64,000 nt of DNA from Solimicrobium sp040544425 (GCA_040544425.1 JBEONO010000015.1:45969-109968); one strand, 5' to 3'. Numbered from the stretch's first letter, positions 26,658-36,158 are shown. Numbers and translations are program-made. Notes: generated from the sequence alone by a model not told the origin.

Positions 26658-28389
26658 CAAGCGAGGCCTCCAATTGTTGGTAGCGCCACTGACTGGCATA
26701 CCAGCCATCCTGCGCCAGCAATTCGGCATGGCTGCCCTGTTCGCTGATTTTCCCGTGACGCAGCACCACGATCAGATCGGCATCCGAGACGGCGCTCAAT
26801 CGATGACTGACAATCAGCACAGAACGTCCGATCCGGGCACCACGCAAATGCTGAAGAATACTGGTCTGCGTGCCGGTATCGACAGCGGATAGCGCATCGT
26901 CCAACAACAGCAACGGACTGTTGGTCAGCAGTGCGCGTGCGATGGCCACCCGCTGGCGCTGACCGCCTGACAGGGTGACGCCGCGCTCGCCCACCGGAGT
27001 TTGATAGCCCATCGGGAAGCGCAGAATATCGTCATGGACAGACGCCAACTGAGCGGCATTTTCTATTTCAGCCTGCGTCGCATCGGGTTTGCCGAGCGCG
27101 ATATTGGCGGCAACTGTCGCTGAAAACAAAAACGGTTCTTGAGCGACCCAGCTGATATGGCGTCGCAAATTTTCCAGTCGATATTCCTCCAGTGCGTGCC
27201 CACCCCATGCAATGCCGCCCTGCTGCGCCGAATATTGACGCAACAGCAGGCGGATCAGTGTCGATTTTCCGGCACCGGTCGGTCCCACCAGGCCGACTGT
27301 CGCTCCCTGCTGCAAGGTCAGACTGACTCCCTGCAAAGCTGCCTGCGCCTGTTCGGAATAGGCGAAATGTACGTTCTGTATTTGCACTGGCCCAGCGGGT
27401 GTCGTGTCGACTGTCCCATGATCTTCGATTGACAAGGGAATGCTCAATATCGGTTCCAGCCGTCGCCACGCGGCGCGCCCGCGTTCGAGCAGCGACAGCA
27501 CCCAACCAGCAGCAAACATCGGCCAGATCAGCTGCCCCAGATACATGGTGAAACTGGTCAGTGCGCCAATACTCATTTGCTGGTGCCACACCAGATAACC
27601 GCCCAAGGCCAGCGTGAAAAATCCGGCTGTGGTAAGCGCCAGGCCCACCGCCGGTTCATAGGCCGCTTCCCAGCGTTGCGCGCGCAAACTGGCATCCGAG
27701 GCCTGCTGGGCCAACTCGGAAAACTGTCTGGTATTGCGCGCCTCCAGCCCCAAGGCGCGGACAGTGCGCACGCCGGCCAGACTTTCCTGAACCTGATCGT
27801 TTAACTGGCTGAAACAGGTCAGCGCCTGATGTGAGGCATCGTGCACCTGCTGCGTAATTTTTTTAAAGGCAATCGCCATGAAGGGGAACGGCAACAGGGC
27901 GACCACAGTCAGGCGCCAGTCAACGCCCAGAAACATCATCGCCAATACCATCAGCAAGGTTGTGCTCCCGTCGAAGCCGGCCAGCATCGCTTCGCCCGCG
28001 GCCAGCTCGATCGCATCGGCGTCGTTGGTGCCGAGCGCCATCAGGTCACCGGTGCGTTGCTGCTGAAAAAAATCGGGGCCCTGCAGGCACAGACGCTTGT
28101 ACAACTCGGTGCGCAGATGCACGCCAAGCTGATAGGAGGCGACGAACAATTGCATACGCCAGCCAACCCGCAAAAAATAGATTGCGACGCCCATCAACAG
28201 CAGCACACCGAGCTGTTGCAGAATCAAGGTTTCGGTCAACCGTCCGGCCACCATCTCATCGACTATATGTCCGACGCGGCGCGGAATCCACACCGTGAGC
28301 ATCCCGACCGCCAGCAGCATGGCAGCAGCAGCCAGATAATGGCGTTTGTGGCGCAAGACAAAATTGAAAATCAGTTGAGAGAACGTCAC
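26647..28389 (-). CDS. ABC exporter half-transporter, MdlA-like
   Basis: 580 residues, GTG start. Six membrane helices (first 320 residues) and a nucleotide-binding domain with Walker A GPTGAGKS, signature LSGGQRQRVAIARA and Walker B LLLLDDALSAVDT. The residue after the Walker B Asp is Asp in place of the catalytic Glu. Combined with the altered LSTGQ signature of its partner this gives one degenerate and one normal ATP site, the pattern of heterodimeric exporters. It is translationally coupled to the downstream subunit. Confidence 0.9.
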   Translation of the reverse strand: MTFSQLIFNFVLRHKRHYLAAAAMLLAVGMLTVWIPRRVGHIVDEMVAGRLTETLILQQLGVLLLMGVAIYFLRVGWRMQLFVASYQLGVHLRTELYKRLCLQGPDFFQQQRTGDLMALGTNDADAIELAAGEAMLAGFDGSTTLLMVLAMMFLGVDWRLTVVALLPFPFMAIAFKKITQQVHDASHQALTCFSQLNDQVQESLAGVRTVRALGLEARNTRQFSELAQQASDASLRAQRWEAAYEPAVGLALTTAGFFTLALGGYLVWHQQMSIGALTSFTMYLGQLIWPMFAAGWVLSLLERGRAAWRRLEPILSIPLSIEDHGTVDTTPAGPVQIQNVHFAYSEQAQAALQGVSLTLQQGATVGLVGPTGAGKSTLIRLLLRQYSAQQGGIAWGGHALEEYRLENLRRHISWVAQEPFLFSATVAANIALGKPDATQAEIENAAQLASVHDDILRFPMGYQTPVGERGVTLSGGQRQRVAIARALLTNSPLLLLDDALSAVDTGTQTSILQHLRGARIGRSVLIVSHRLSAVSDADLIVVLRHGKISEQGSHAELLAQDGWYASQWRYQQLEASLDEL

Positions 28390-28448
28390 TGGATCAGCTT
28401 CCGTTGTTGCCCGATTTAATGCGGACTGTGTGATGCGACCTGAGGTCG

Positions 28449-29354
28449 CTATTTCGCCGCCACCTTGAGCTGCGGGGTAATGTTCAACTGCACCCAGCTC
28501 AACATGTCTTGCCAGATCCGCGTCACCTCGGCATCGGACGGCATTTGCTGCGAGTTGGGCAATTCAATCGTCACCACCGGAATGTCCTTATGCACACCGC
28601 CGTAATTGCCCAGCGAACCTGGATAAACACCGACCCGGTTGAACATCAGACGTCCAAATTTAGATGGTGGGGTTCCGGAGCCATCAAAGTCGAGCACGCC
28701 AAAAGGAGCATGTACGGAGATGATGACATCAGGCTGGAACTGTTCGACCTGATTGAACACCCAGCGGCTCTCCGGTTCTGACAGCGGTGCCTTGCCGGGA
28801 AAACGGCGCGGATCACTTTGAGTTTTTTTGCGCCAGTATTGCGGTGCCTCAGCCAACCAATTCGGGGTCGGAAAATTTCGATTCAGATCTACCCCATTGG
28901 CGTTGACGCGGGTCGATTTCGAGGCCAGCAAACCATCCGGATTCACCACCGGTGCGATTTTCCAGTGGAACTCATTGGCCGACAAGGCGGACGGCGCGCT
29001 TAACTTGTTAATCCATTGGAATACGATTGCTGAAGCAGTTTTTTCATCGCCATGAATGCCGCCGATCAAGAGAATCTTGACCGGCTGCTTATGGGTTGAG
29101 TCCTCGGCATTGATTTTCGCCGGAATATCCTTGATCAGGAGTGGAAAACCTTTTTTTGACACGGCACCGCTGGCTTGCAAGGCGCTGCTTTGACATTGTG
29201 CCAGCGAGATTTTCGGCAGACGGCCAACCAATGGCGCGCACCATTGGTTGACTGGTTTTTTGAGATTGGGCAGACCAGCTGGCTTGACACTTTCTGCATG
29301 GGCAGAAACTACAAAAGCGATGGAAAGGATGCAGGCAAAAAATTTAGACACCAC
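28449..29354 (-). CDS. Exported M14-family zinc carboxypeptidase (MpaA-like)
   Basis: 301 residues, GTG start. Signal peptide 1-20 (ending AHA). Zinc ligands of the M14 fold are visible: HGDE in LLIGGIHGDEKTA and the later His in SVHAPFG; the catalytic Glu is in VTIELPNS. The substrate-binding segment VDLNRNFP is also present. Similar to murein peptide amidase A, which removes meso-diaminopimelate from peptides, but with an export signal; the substrate is inferred. It starts 15 bases after metK stops and may be cotranscribed with it. Confidence 0.82.
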   Translation of the reverse strand: MVSKFFACILSIAFVVSAHAESVKPAGLPNLKKPVNQWCAPLVGRLPKISLAQCQSSALQASGAVSKKGFPLLIKDIPAKINAEDSTHKQPVKILLIGGIHGDEKTASAIVFQWINKLSAPSALSANEFHWKIAPVVNPDGLLASKSTRVNANGVDLNRNFPTPNWLAEAPQYWRKKTQSDPRRFPGKAPLSEPESRWVFNQVEQFQPDVIISVHAPFGVLDFDGSGTPPSKFGRLMFNRVGVYPGSLGNYGGVHKDIPVVTIELPNSQQMPSDAEVTRIWQDMLSWVQLNITPQLKVAAK

Positions 29355-29369
29355 TTTCCCGATCCATAG

Positions 29370-30536
29370 TCATTGCAATCCTGCTGCATCGCGCAGTATT
29401 GCCGCCTTGTCAGTCCGCTCCCAGGTGAACTCGGGTTCTTCACGACCGAAATGGCCGTAAGCTGCAGTTTTCTGATAGATCGGTCGCAGCAGATCCAGCA
29501 TCTGAACAATGCCTTTCGGACGCAGATCAAAAAATTCATGCACCAGTTTTTCGATTTGCTCATCAGGTATGACACCGGTTCCTTCGGTGTAGACGGTAAT
29601 GTTGATTGGCTTGGCAATCCCGATCGCATAACTGATCTGAATCTGACATTGACGCGCAAGCCCGGCTGCCACAATATTTTTTGCCACATAGCGCGCGGCA
29701 TACGCAGCAGAACGATCCACTTTGGTCGGATCTTTGCCGGAGAACGCGCCGCCACCGTGGGGGCATGCTCCACCGTAAGTGTCGACGATAATTTTGCGGC
29801 CAGTCAGTCCGCAATCACCTTGCGGGCCACCAATCACAAAACGGCCGGTGGGGTTGATCAGGTAGCGGGTATTCTTCAACCATTCTTTCGGCACGACCGG
29901 GTTGATGATGTCTTCAATCGCCGCTTCCTCGATTGCCTTGTGCAGCATTTCCGGCGCGTGTTGCGTCGACAGAACGATCGTATCAATTGCAACAGGTTTA
30001 CCGTCGACATAGCGCAGCGTCACCTGCGATTTCGCATCGGGTCGCAGCCATGGAAGACGACCATCCTTGCGCAATTGCGATTGGCGTTCCACGATGCGAT
30101 GCGCATAGTAGATTGCTGCAGGCATCAAGTCAGGTGTTTCGTCGCAGGCATACCCAAACATCAGGCCCTGGTCGCCAGCGCCCTGATCCAGATCCAGCCC
30201 GCGTCCCTCATCCACACCCTGTGCGATGTCCGGAGATTGTTTGTCGTAGCAAACCATGACGGCACAACCACGGTAATCGATCCCGTAGTCAGTATTGTCA
30301 TAGCCGATTCGCTTGATGGTTTCGCGCGCGACGCTGATATAGTCGACATTGGCGTGCGTGGTGATTTCTCCTGCCAGCACGACCAGTCCGGTATTGCATA
30401 AAGTTTCGGCGGCAACCCGGGCGCGTGGGTCCTGGGTGAGGATGGCATCGAGAATGGCGTCTGAGATTTGATCTGCGACTTTATCGGGATGGCCTTCTGA
30501 GACGGATTCAGAAGTGAATAGATATTCGTTTGCCAT
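29370..30536 (-). CDS. metK: S-adenosylmethionine synthetase
   Basis: 388 residues. Makes S-adenosylmethionine from methionine and ATP. Typical motifs are FTSESVSEGHPDKVADQ at the N-terminus, GAGDQGLMFGYA in the middle and GGGAFSGKDPTKVDRSA, the phosphate-binding loop. The start at 30536 has GGAG 6 bases upstream. The leader before this site contains a perfect 7-bp stem whose loop can pair with the ribosome binding site. The gene is divergent from the lipid A acyltransferase genes. Confidence 0.97.
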   Translation of the reverse strand: MANEYLFTSESVSEGHPDKVADQISDAILDAILTQDPRARVAAETLCNTGLVVLAGEITTHANVDYISVARETIKRIGYDNTDYGIDYRGCAVMVCYDKQSPDIAQGVDEGRGLDLDQGAGDQGLMFGYACDETPDLMPAAIYYAHRIVERQSQLRKDGRLPWLRPDAKSQVTLRYVDGKPVAIDTIVLSTQHAPEMLHKAIEEAAIEDIINPVVPKEWLKNTRYLINPTGRFVIGGPQGDCGLTGRKIIVDTYGGACPHGGGAFSGKDPTKVDRSAAYAARYVAKNIVAAGLARQCQIQISYAIGIAKPINITVYTEGTGVIPDEQIEKLVHEFFDLRPKGIVQMLDLLRPIYQKTAAYGHFGREEPEFTWERTDKAAILRDAAGLQ

Positions 30537-30540
30537 GTAG

Positions 30541-30595
30541 GGCTCCTTTGCTGATGTTTAAACATGTCGCAGAATTCAGGTCGAGAGCCTGCGAC
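30541..30595 (-). promoter_or_regulatory. Structured metK leader, possible pseudoknot over the ribosome binding site
   Basis: On the minus strand GTCGCAG (30589-30595) and CTGCGAC (30566-30572) form a perfect 7-bp stem with a 16-base loop. GGCTC at the start of the loop (30585-30589) is complementary to GAGCC (30541-30545), which overlaps the Shine-Dalgarno GGAG. A 12-base palindrome ATGTTTAAACAT (30554-30565) sits between them. Stem plus loop-to-SD pairing resembles H-type SAM riboswitches in general design, but the sequence does not match one that I know. Confidence 0.4.
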
Positions 30596-30792
30596 GCTTT
30601 AGCAGAAATTTATAGACCGCCTCGCAAGTTGTCTGTTAACTCGGCGGTAATTCAGTAGCGTTATTGATAAATCCGCCACTTGTACATCATTGTGCGAATT
30701 CGGAAGAAAGCTGATCGTTTGGGAAGCTGAATTTCGTGCTATTTTACGCCTTTTAAGAATTTTATGCTGCACGACAACGCTCAAAAGGCTTT

Positions 30793-31659
30793 ATGCTGAT
30801 TGCTTTATTTCGTTTACTGTCATTTTTTCCGCTCCCGGTTTTGCATGGTTTGGGCGCCAGTCTGGGATGGTTGGTGTATCTGCTCAGCCCATCCTACCGG
30901 CGCAGATTGCGCGAGAACATCACCCGCGCAGGTTTTGGCGACAATACATTCAAAGCGGTGTCTGAAGCGGGCAAAAGCATTTTGGAATTGCCGTTTATCT
31001 GGTGCGCCAAACCGGCCAGGGTTTTGAAAACAGCGACCATCGAAAACTGGGAAGTGGCGCAATCCGCACTGGATGCCGGACAAGGTGTGATTTTTTTAAC
31101 GCCTCATTTAGGATGTTTTGAAATCATCGCGCAGGCAATTGCGGTCAAGACGCCACTGACTGCGCTGTATCGGCCGCCGCGCAAGAAAAGCCTGCAACCA
31201 CTGATGGAAGATGCACGGTCCCGCGACAATTTATTACTGGCGCCCGCTAACCTCGGCGGAGTTCGGCAAATGTTAAAAGCGCTCAAGAAAGGCGGGGCGA
31301 TTGGCTTGTTGCCGGATCAGGTTCCTCAGCAAGGGGAAGGCGTGTGGGCAAAATTTTTCGGCAGACCGGCCTACACGATGACACTGTCTTCCAAGATGCA
31401 CACCATGACTGGCGCACCGGTGATTCTGACCTACGCTGAACGACTCGCCTGGGGAGGCGGCTTTATCATTCGCTTTTTCCCGTTCTCGACACTTACTGCA
31501 CTGACTCTGACCGGCACCGCTGCAGAACAGGCCGAAGCGATCAATCAAGCCATGGAAAAACTGATCAGCTATTGTCCCGCGCAGTATTTTTGGAGTTATA
31601 ACCGCTACAAGACACCGGCGAACGCAGGCACGGCGTCGGTACCTGAAGAAAAAAACTGA
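30793..31659 (+). CDS. Lipid A biosynthesis acyltransferase (LpxL/HtrB family), copy 1
   Basis: 288 residues. Transfers a secondary acyl chain from acyl-ACP to the lipid A precursor at the inner membrane. A membrane-anchoring N-terminus (MLIALFRLLSFFPLPVLHGL) precedes the catalytic HxxxxE motif in TPHLGCFEI. Further family segments are LYRPPRKKSL, GLLPDQVPQQGEGV and the ending YFWSYNRYK. AAGG precedes the ATG at 30793. It is followed after 7 bases by a second member of the same family. Confidence 0.92.
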   Translation: MLIALFRLLSFFPLPVLHGLGASLGWLVYLLSPSYRRRLRENITRAGFGDNTFKAVSEAGKSILELPFIWCAKPARVLKTATIENWEVAQSALDAGQGVIFLTPHLGCFEIIAQAIAVKTPLTALYRPPRKKSLQPLMEDARSRDNLLLAPANLGGVRQMLKALKKGGAIGLLPDQVPQQGEGVWAKFFGRPAYTMTLSSKMHTMTGAPVILTYAERLAWGGGFIIRFFPFSTLTALTLTGTAAEQAEAINQAMEKLISYCPAQYFWSYNRYKTPANAGTASVPEEKN

Positions 31660-31666
31660 GATTACT

Positions 31667-32536
31667 ATGCGACTTCTATTAGGACTGATGTGGCTGCTGC
31701 ACTTTTTACCACTGCCGATTTTGGGTCGCTTTGGCGAATTGATTGGCAGCGTCTTTTACTGGATACTCCCGTCGCGACGTCACATCACACTGACCAACCT
31801 GCGTCTGTGTTTTCCGGAATGGTCTGAAGCTGAGCGAAAAAAAGTCGCCAGACAACACTTTCAGGCCTACGCGCGCAGCGTCTTTGAGCGCAGCATTTTA
31901 TGGTGGAGCTCCGAACAACGGGTGCGCAGGCTGATCCGGGTTGAGCCGGGTGCCCCGCTCGATTTGATTGCGGCCGGTCCGGTCATCCTGTTATGTCCGC
32001 ACTTTGTCAGCCTGGATGTGGCCGGAATCGGCCTGGTTCTGCAAACACCAATCTGTTCTATCTACGCACCGCAAAAAAACGCCGTATTTGATGAAGCTTT
32101 GAAAAATGGTCGCAACCGCTTTGGCCTGGTGAAACTGCTGTCACGCGCCGAAGGTGTGAAACCGATCATCCGTGCCATGCGTGAAGGTTACGGATTTTTG
32201 ATGTTGCCGGATATGGATTTTGGTATCAAAGATGCCGAATTTGTGCCGTTTTTCGGTATACCGGCTGCAACTCTGACAGCCCCGGCACGAATTGCAGCGG
32301 CAACCAAGGCCAAAGTTGTGCCGGTCATCGCGACCATGCTGCCCAATTATCAGGGTTGGCGCGTCACCGTGCATCCAGCCTGGGAAAATTATCCGGGCGA
32401 CGATATCGTCGCTGCCACCAGGTTCATGAATACCTTTCTGGAAGAGCAAATTCGCAAAACACCCGCCGAGTATTTCTGGTCGCATCGCCGCTTCAAGACT
32501 CGTCCAGAGGGCCAGCCGGATCTGTATCAGAAATAA
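31667..32536 (+). CDS. Lipid A biosynthesis acyltransferase (LpxL/HtrB family), copy 2
   Basis: 289 residues, clearly related in pattern to the preceding gene but divergent in sequence. N-terminal hydrophobic anchor (MRLLLGLMWLLHFLPLPIL), catalytic HxxxxD in CPHFVSLDV, then MLPDMDFGIKD and the ending YFWSHRRFK. The two genes probably add the two secondary acyl chains to different positions of lipid A; which one acts first cannot be told by reading. They are cotranscribed, with dapF 140 bases further on. Confidence 0.92.
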   Translation: MRLLLGLMWLLHFLPLPILGRFGELIGSVFYWILPSRRHITLTNLRLCFPEWSEAERKKVARQHFQAYARSVFERSILWWSSEQRVRRLIRVEPGAPLDLIAAGPVILLCPHFVSLDVAGIGLVLQTPICSIYAPQKNAVFDEALKNGRNRFGLVKLLSRAEGVKPIIRAMREGYGFLMLPDMDFGIKDAEFVPFFGIPAATLTAPARIAAATKAKVVPVIATMLPNYQGWRVTVHPAWENYPGDDIVAATRFMNTFLEEQIRKTPAEYFWSHRRFKTRPEGQPDLYQK

Positions 32537-32676
32537 TGCCGTGGTATAAACGGCATCAAAAATTCACGCTTCAGGAAAACGGCAACTACTTGCCAACACT
32601 TCATTGATTGTCACCATCTGGCAGCCTATAATCCAGACCAGTTTGGTCGCTCTCAACTATCCGAGTCAAGGTCAGC

Positions 32677-33528
32677 ATGAAAATTAAATTTACCAAAATG
32701 CAGGGCGCAGGAAACGATTTTCTGGTCTTCGATGGCATCCATCAGCAGATTCAATTCACACCGGAACAGTGGAAATCTCTGGCCGATCGGCGCCTGGGGG
32801 TTGGTGCTGATCAAATGCTGGTCGTGGAACGCTCGCTGATTCCTGAAGTCGACTTCCGCTACAAAATTTTCAATGCCGACGGCGGTGAAGTTGAACATTG
32901 CGGCAATGGTGCGCGCGCCTTCGTCAAATTTGTTCATGAAAAAAAATTGATCAAGAAAAAACGCATTCGCGTCGAGATCATGAAGGGCATCATCGAGGTC
33001 AATCTTGAAGAAGACGGCAACGTCACGGTCGACATGGGTGCGCCGGTTCTGGATGTTGAGTCAGTTCCCTTTGATGCGCATGGGCTGCAAAGTACTACCG
33101 AAGGCGCGGCAACGCTGTGGCCGCTTGAAGTCGGTAAAAAGAAAATCCTTATTTCCGCTATTTCGATGGGCAATCCACACGCGGTTCAAATTGTCGACGA
33201 TGTCGAACTGCTTGATATTGCCGCAGAAGGTGCGCTGATTGAACATCATGCGCGCTTCCCGAATCGGGTCAATGCCGGCTTCATGCAGATCATCGACCCA
33301 CATCACATCAAGTTGCGCGTGTATGAGCGTGGTGCTGGTGAAACACTGGCATGCGGAACAGGCGCCTGTGCTGCAGTAGTTTCAGGTATATTACGGGGTC
33401 GGCTGGAATCACCGGTAACGGTTGCGGCACGCGGCGGTAATTTGAATATTCTGTGGGCCGGAGATGGACAGTCGGTCTTTTTAAACGGTCCCGCCGTCAA
33501 AGTATTTGAAGGCGAAATAAATCTGTAA
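32677..33528 (+). CDS. dapF: Diaminopimelate epimerase
   Basis: 283 residues. Converts LL- to meso-diaminopimelate for lysine and peptidoglycan synthesis. The two catalytic cysteines are C75 in VEHCGNGAR and C226 in LACGTGACAAV. The N-terminus MKIKFTKMQGAGNDF is typical. The family usually has 270-290 residues. The order dapF, DUF484, xerC is conserved in many proteobacteria, and gaps here are only 15 and 1 bases. Confidence 0.96.
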   Translation: MKIKFTKMQGAGNDFLVFDGIHQQIQFTPEQWKSLADRRLGVGADQMLVVERSLIPEVDFRYKIFNADGGEVEHCGNGARAFVKFVHEKKLIKKKRIRVEIMKGIIEVNLEEDGNVTVDMGAPVLDVESVPFDAHGLQSTTEGAATLWPLEVGKKKILISAISMGNPHAVQIVDDVELLDIAAEGALIEHHARFPNRVNAGFMQIIDPHHIKLRVYERGAGETLACGTGACAAVVSGILRGRLESPVTVAARGGNLNILWAGDGQSVFLNGPAVKVFEGEINL

Positions 33529-33543
33529 AAGGGAATTTAAGCA

Positions 33544-34188
33544 ATGAACCAATCAGACGTAGCAGAGTATCTTGCGTCCAATCCTAATTTTTTTGTAGAG
33601 CATGCCGAGCTGTTGGGTAAGATTAAACTCTCCAGTCCCTTGCTTGGTCGTGCGGTTTCCCTGCAAGAACGTCAAATGGAAGTGGTGCGCGATAAATACC
33701 GCCACCTGGAATTACGTTTGACCGACTTGATGCGTCTTGCGCAAGAAAACGACCATGCCAACGCCAAGTTTCAAAAATGGTCCAACAGCCTTCTGCTGGC
33801 ACGCAATGATGTCGACCTGCCGCATATCCTCACGTCGAATTTAAAAGATATCTTTTCACTGCCGCATGCCTCGTTGCGATTATGGGGTGTCGCCGAAGAG
33901 TTTGAACACACCTGGTTTGCAGCAGCAACCAGCGACACCATCCAATTATTTGCCAATGGATTGAGTGCGCCGTTCTGCGGTGAAAATCAGGATTTTGAAG
34001 CTGCTGCCTGGCTGGAAGTGCCAGTCGCCTCAATCGCCATGATGCCCTTGCGTGCCGAGGGCAAGGTCGTTGGCCTGCTGGTTTTGGGTTCGGCCGACAA
34101 AACCCGGTTCAGCAGTTCCATGGCCACCGATTTTTTGTCGCAGTTGGCCGAAACGGCCAGTGCCGCACTGACCTGTCTGATCAAATAA
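33544..34188 (+). CDS. DUF484 family protein
   Basis: 214 residues. The N-terminal segment DVAEYLASNPNFFVEHAELL and the phrase SLQERQMEVVRDKYRHLE mark the DUF484 family; the C-terminal half is a GAF-like domain. A helix with coiled-coil character lies at about 35-70. No catalytic residues are evident. Always placed between dapF and xerC in related genomes, but its role has not been defined to my knowledge. Confidence 0.88.
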   Translation: MNQSDVAEYLASNPNFFVEHAELLGKIKLSSPLLGRAVSLQERQMEVVRDKYRHLELRLTDLMRLAQENDHANAKFQKWSNSLLLARNDVDLPHILTSNLKDIFSLPHASLRLWGVAEEFEHTWFAAATSDTIQLFANGLSAPFCGENQDFEAAAWLEVPVASIAMMPLRAEGKVVGLLVLGSADKTRFSSSMATDFLSQLAETASAALTCLIK

Positions 34189-34189
34189 G

Positions 34190-35128
34190 ATGAGCACCGA
34201 AACCAAGGCAGTCCTGCATCCGGACTGCTTGCGTTTCCTCGAATACCTGCAGAATATTCGCAAGTATTCACCGAATACGATTCAAAGCTACCAGCAGGAC
34301 CTGATCGGTCTGTCGCGCCTGTTTGCCGACACCGCGCCGAACCAGGTGAGCCCGGCACAGATTCGCAAGCTGACCAACCAATTACACAGCCAACAACTGC
34401 AACCCCGATCAATCGCCCGGCACCTGTCATGCTGGCGCGGTTTTTTTGCCTGGCTGTCGAACAGCACCGATACGGCCCATAACCCGGTCCTCGGCATCAA
34501 AGCGCCAAAACAAAGCAAAGGCCTGCCCAAGGCATTATCGGTGGATGAAGCAGTTCATCTGGTCGGGCACGCTGCTGGCGACAGCGCCTCGCAGGCAGCG
34601 GATCATGCCATGTTTGAATTGCTGTATTCCAGCGGCTTGCGGGTGTCAGAATTGATCAATCTGGACATCAACTACTGCCGCGCAGGTGCTTACACCTCGT
34701 CCGGATGGATAGACCTGGCTGAACAAATGGTTCACGTCACCGGAAAAGGTAATAAATCGCGTGAAGTGCCAATCGGGGCGGCGGCAATTACTGCCTTGCA
34801 GACCTGGCTGGAACATCGGCCATCGCTGCTGAAGTCTGATCAGCATGCCCTTTTTCTGACGACTCGCGGCACCCGTATTTCAGCGCGCCTGGTGCAGATG
34901 CGGATCAAATCGCATGCCGGCAAACTGGGAATCAAGAGCGATGTGCACCCGCATGTCTTGCGCCATTCTTTTGCCTCGCATGTTTTACAGTCTTCTGGTG
35001 ATTTGCGCGCGGTCCAGGAGTTACTGGGACACGCCTCATTAACCTCTACCCAGGTCTACACGGCCCTGGATTTTCAACATTTGTCCCAAACCTACGATGC
35101 AGCGCATCCACGGGCCAAAATTAAATGA
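34190..35128 (+). CDS. xerC: Tyrosine recombinase XerC
   Basis: 312 residues. With XerD it resolves chromosome dimers at dif during division. N-terminal SAM-like DNA-binding domain (YLQNIRKYSPNTIQSY), then the catalytic domain with the Arg in SSGLRVSEL, Lys in VTGKGNKSR, HxxR in HVLRHSFASH, the second His in LGHASL and nucleophile Tyr in STQVYTAL. It begins 1 base after the DUF484 stop. Chosen as XerC rather than XerD from its dapF-linked position. Confidence 0.94.
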   Translation: MSTETKAVLHPDCLRFLEYLQNIRKYSPNTIQSYQQDLIGLSRLFADTAPNQVSPAQIRKLTNQLHSQQLQPRSIARHLSCWRGFFAWLSNSTDTAHNPVLGIKAPKQSKGLPKALSVDEAVHLVGHAAGDSASQAADHAMFELLYSSGLRVSELINLDINYCRAGAYTSSGWIDLAEQMVHVTGKGNKSREVPIGAAAITALQTWLEHRPSLLKSDQHALFLTTRGTRISARLVQMRIKSHAGKLGIKSDVHPHVLRHSFASHVLQSSGDLRAVQELLGHASLTSTQVYTALDFQHLSQTYDAAHPRAKIK

Positions 35129-35147
35129 TTTTTTGCCAAACAATCCC

Positions 35148-36158
35148 ATGACACTCATCCCTAGCACAATCCTGACTGGCTTTTTAGGGGCCGGAAAAAC
35201 AACCTTATTGAATCGTATTCTGCATGAAGATCACGGCTTCAAGATTGCCGTAATCGAAAATGAATTTGGCGAAGAGAATATCGATAACGAGATTCTGCAT
35301 CGGGATACCAAAGAGCAAATCATCGAAATGAATAACGGCTGCATTTGTTGCACAGTCCGCGGTGATTTGATTGTGGCTTTGACGAATCTGGCCGATAAGC
35401 GCAATGCCGGAGAAATCAGCTTTGACCACCTGATTATCGAAACCACCGGTCTGGCAAATCCTGGGCCTGTTGCGCAAACATTTTTTGTTGATGAACTTGT
35501 TGCCAATGCCTATATGCTGGACGCAATCATCACCGTCGTGGATGCCAGACACGCGATGGCCCAGTTGACGCAACATCAGGAAGCACAACGTCAGGTTGGC
35601 TTCGCCGACAAGATCTTTATCAGCAAGTCCGACCTGGTGACTCCTGATGAGCTCGCCAAATTATCCGATCGGCTGATGCACATGAATCCCCGCGCGCCTG
35701 TTACCAAGGCGCATTTTGGCCAGGTGCCGATCAAGGATGTACTGGATTTGCGTGGCTTTAACCTGAACGACAAGCTGGCACTCGATGAAGAATTCCTGCA
35801 CGAGCATGATCATGCCAGCGAGCACGTCCATGACGAGCATTGCGACCACCACCATCATCTGGACGATATATCCGCTTTCGTATTCAAAAGCCGGCGTCCA
35901 TTTAATGCAGCGTTGCTCGAGGAATATTTAAGTGGAATAATCGCGGACCACGGACCACAGTTGTTGCGCTACAAAGGCATTCTTTATATGCAGGGCGCAG
36001 ATCATAAAGTCGTGTTCCAGGGAGTACATCAAATTATGGGCAGCGATTTGGGACGCCCATGGGAAAAAGATGAAATTATGGAAAGTAAAATTGTCTTTAT
36101 CGGCATTAATTTGCCGAAAAGTTTTATTATTAGCGGTTTGGAGCAATGTCTGGTATAA
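35148..36158 (+). CDS. COG0523 (CobW/G3E) GTPase, probable zinc metallochaperone
   Basis: 336 residues from the ATG at 35148, just before ILTGFLGAGKTT (P-loop); an in-frame start at 35097 would overlap xerC. The metal-binding CxCC motif is NGCICCTVRGDL, and a His-rich loop (about residues 219-241) separates the GTPase from the C-terminal CobW_C domain. COG0523 proteins deliver metals, mostly zinc, to client enzymes. It sits next to dksA, a partnership noted for zinc-responsive gene clusters. I see no clear Zur box upstream. Metal specificity is inferred. Confidence 0.9.
   Translation: MTLIPSTILTGFLGAGKTTLLNRILHEDHGFKIAVIENEFGEENIDNEILHRDTKEQIIEMNNGCICCTVRGDLIVALTNLADKRNAGEISFDHLIIETTGLANPGPVAQTFFVDELVANAYMLDAIITVVDARHAMAQLTQHQEAQRQVGFADKIFISKSDLVTPDELAKLSDRLMHMNPRAPVTKAHFGQVPIKDVLDLRGFNLNDKLALDEEFLHEHDHASEHVHDEHCDHHHHLDDISAFVFKSRRPFNAALLEEYLSGIIADHGPQLLRYKGILYMQGADHKVVFQGVHQIMGSDLGRPWEKDEIMESKIVFIGINLPKSFIISGLEQCLV

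Noticed and set aside
29373..30401. A 342-codon open frame on the plus strand antisense to metK
   Set aside because: It lies entirely within metK, which has strong family motifs. The antisense translation has no recognisable domain and no ribosome binding site; it is a codon-bias shadow.
30537..30792. Known SAH riboswitch before metK
   Set aside because: The conserved sequence blocks of the SAH element are absent. Only the general hairpin and SD pairing remain, reported as a candidate.
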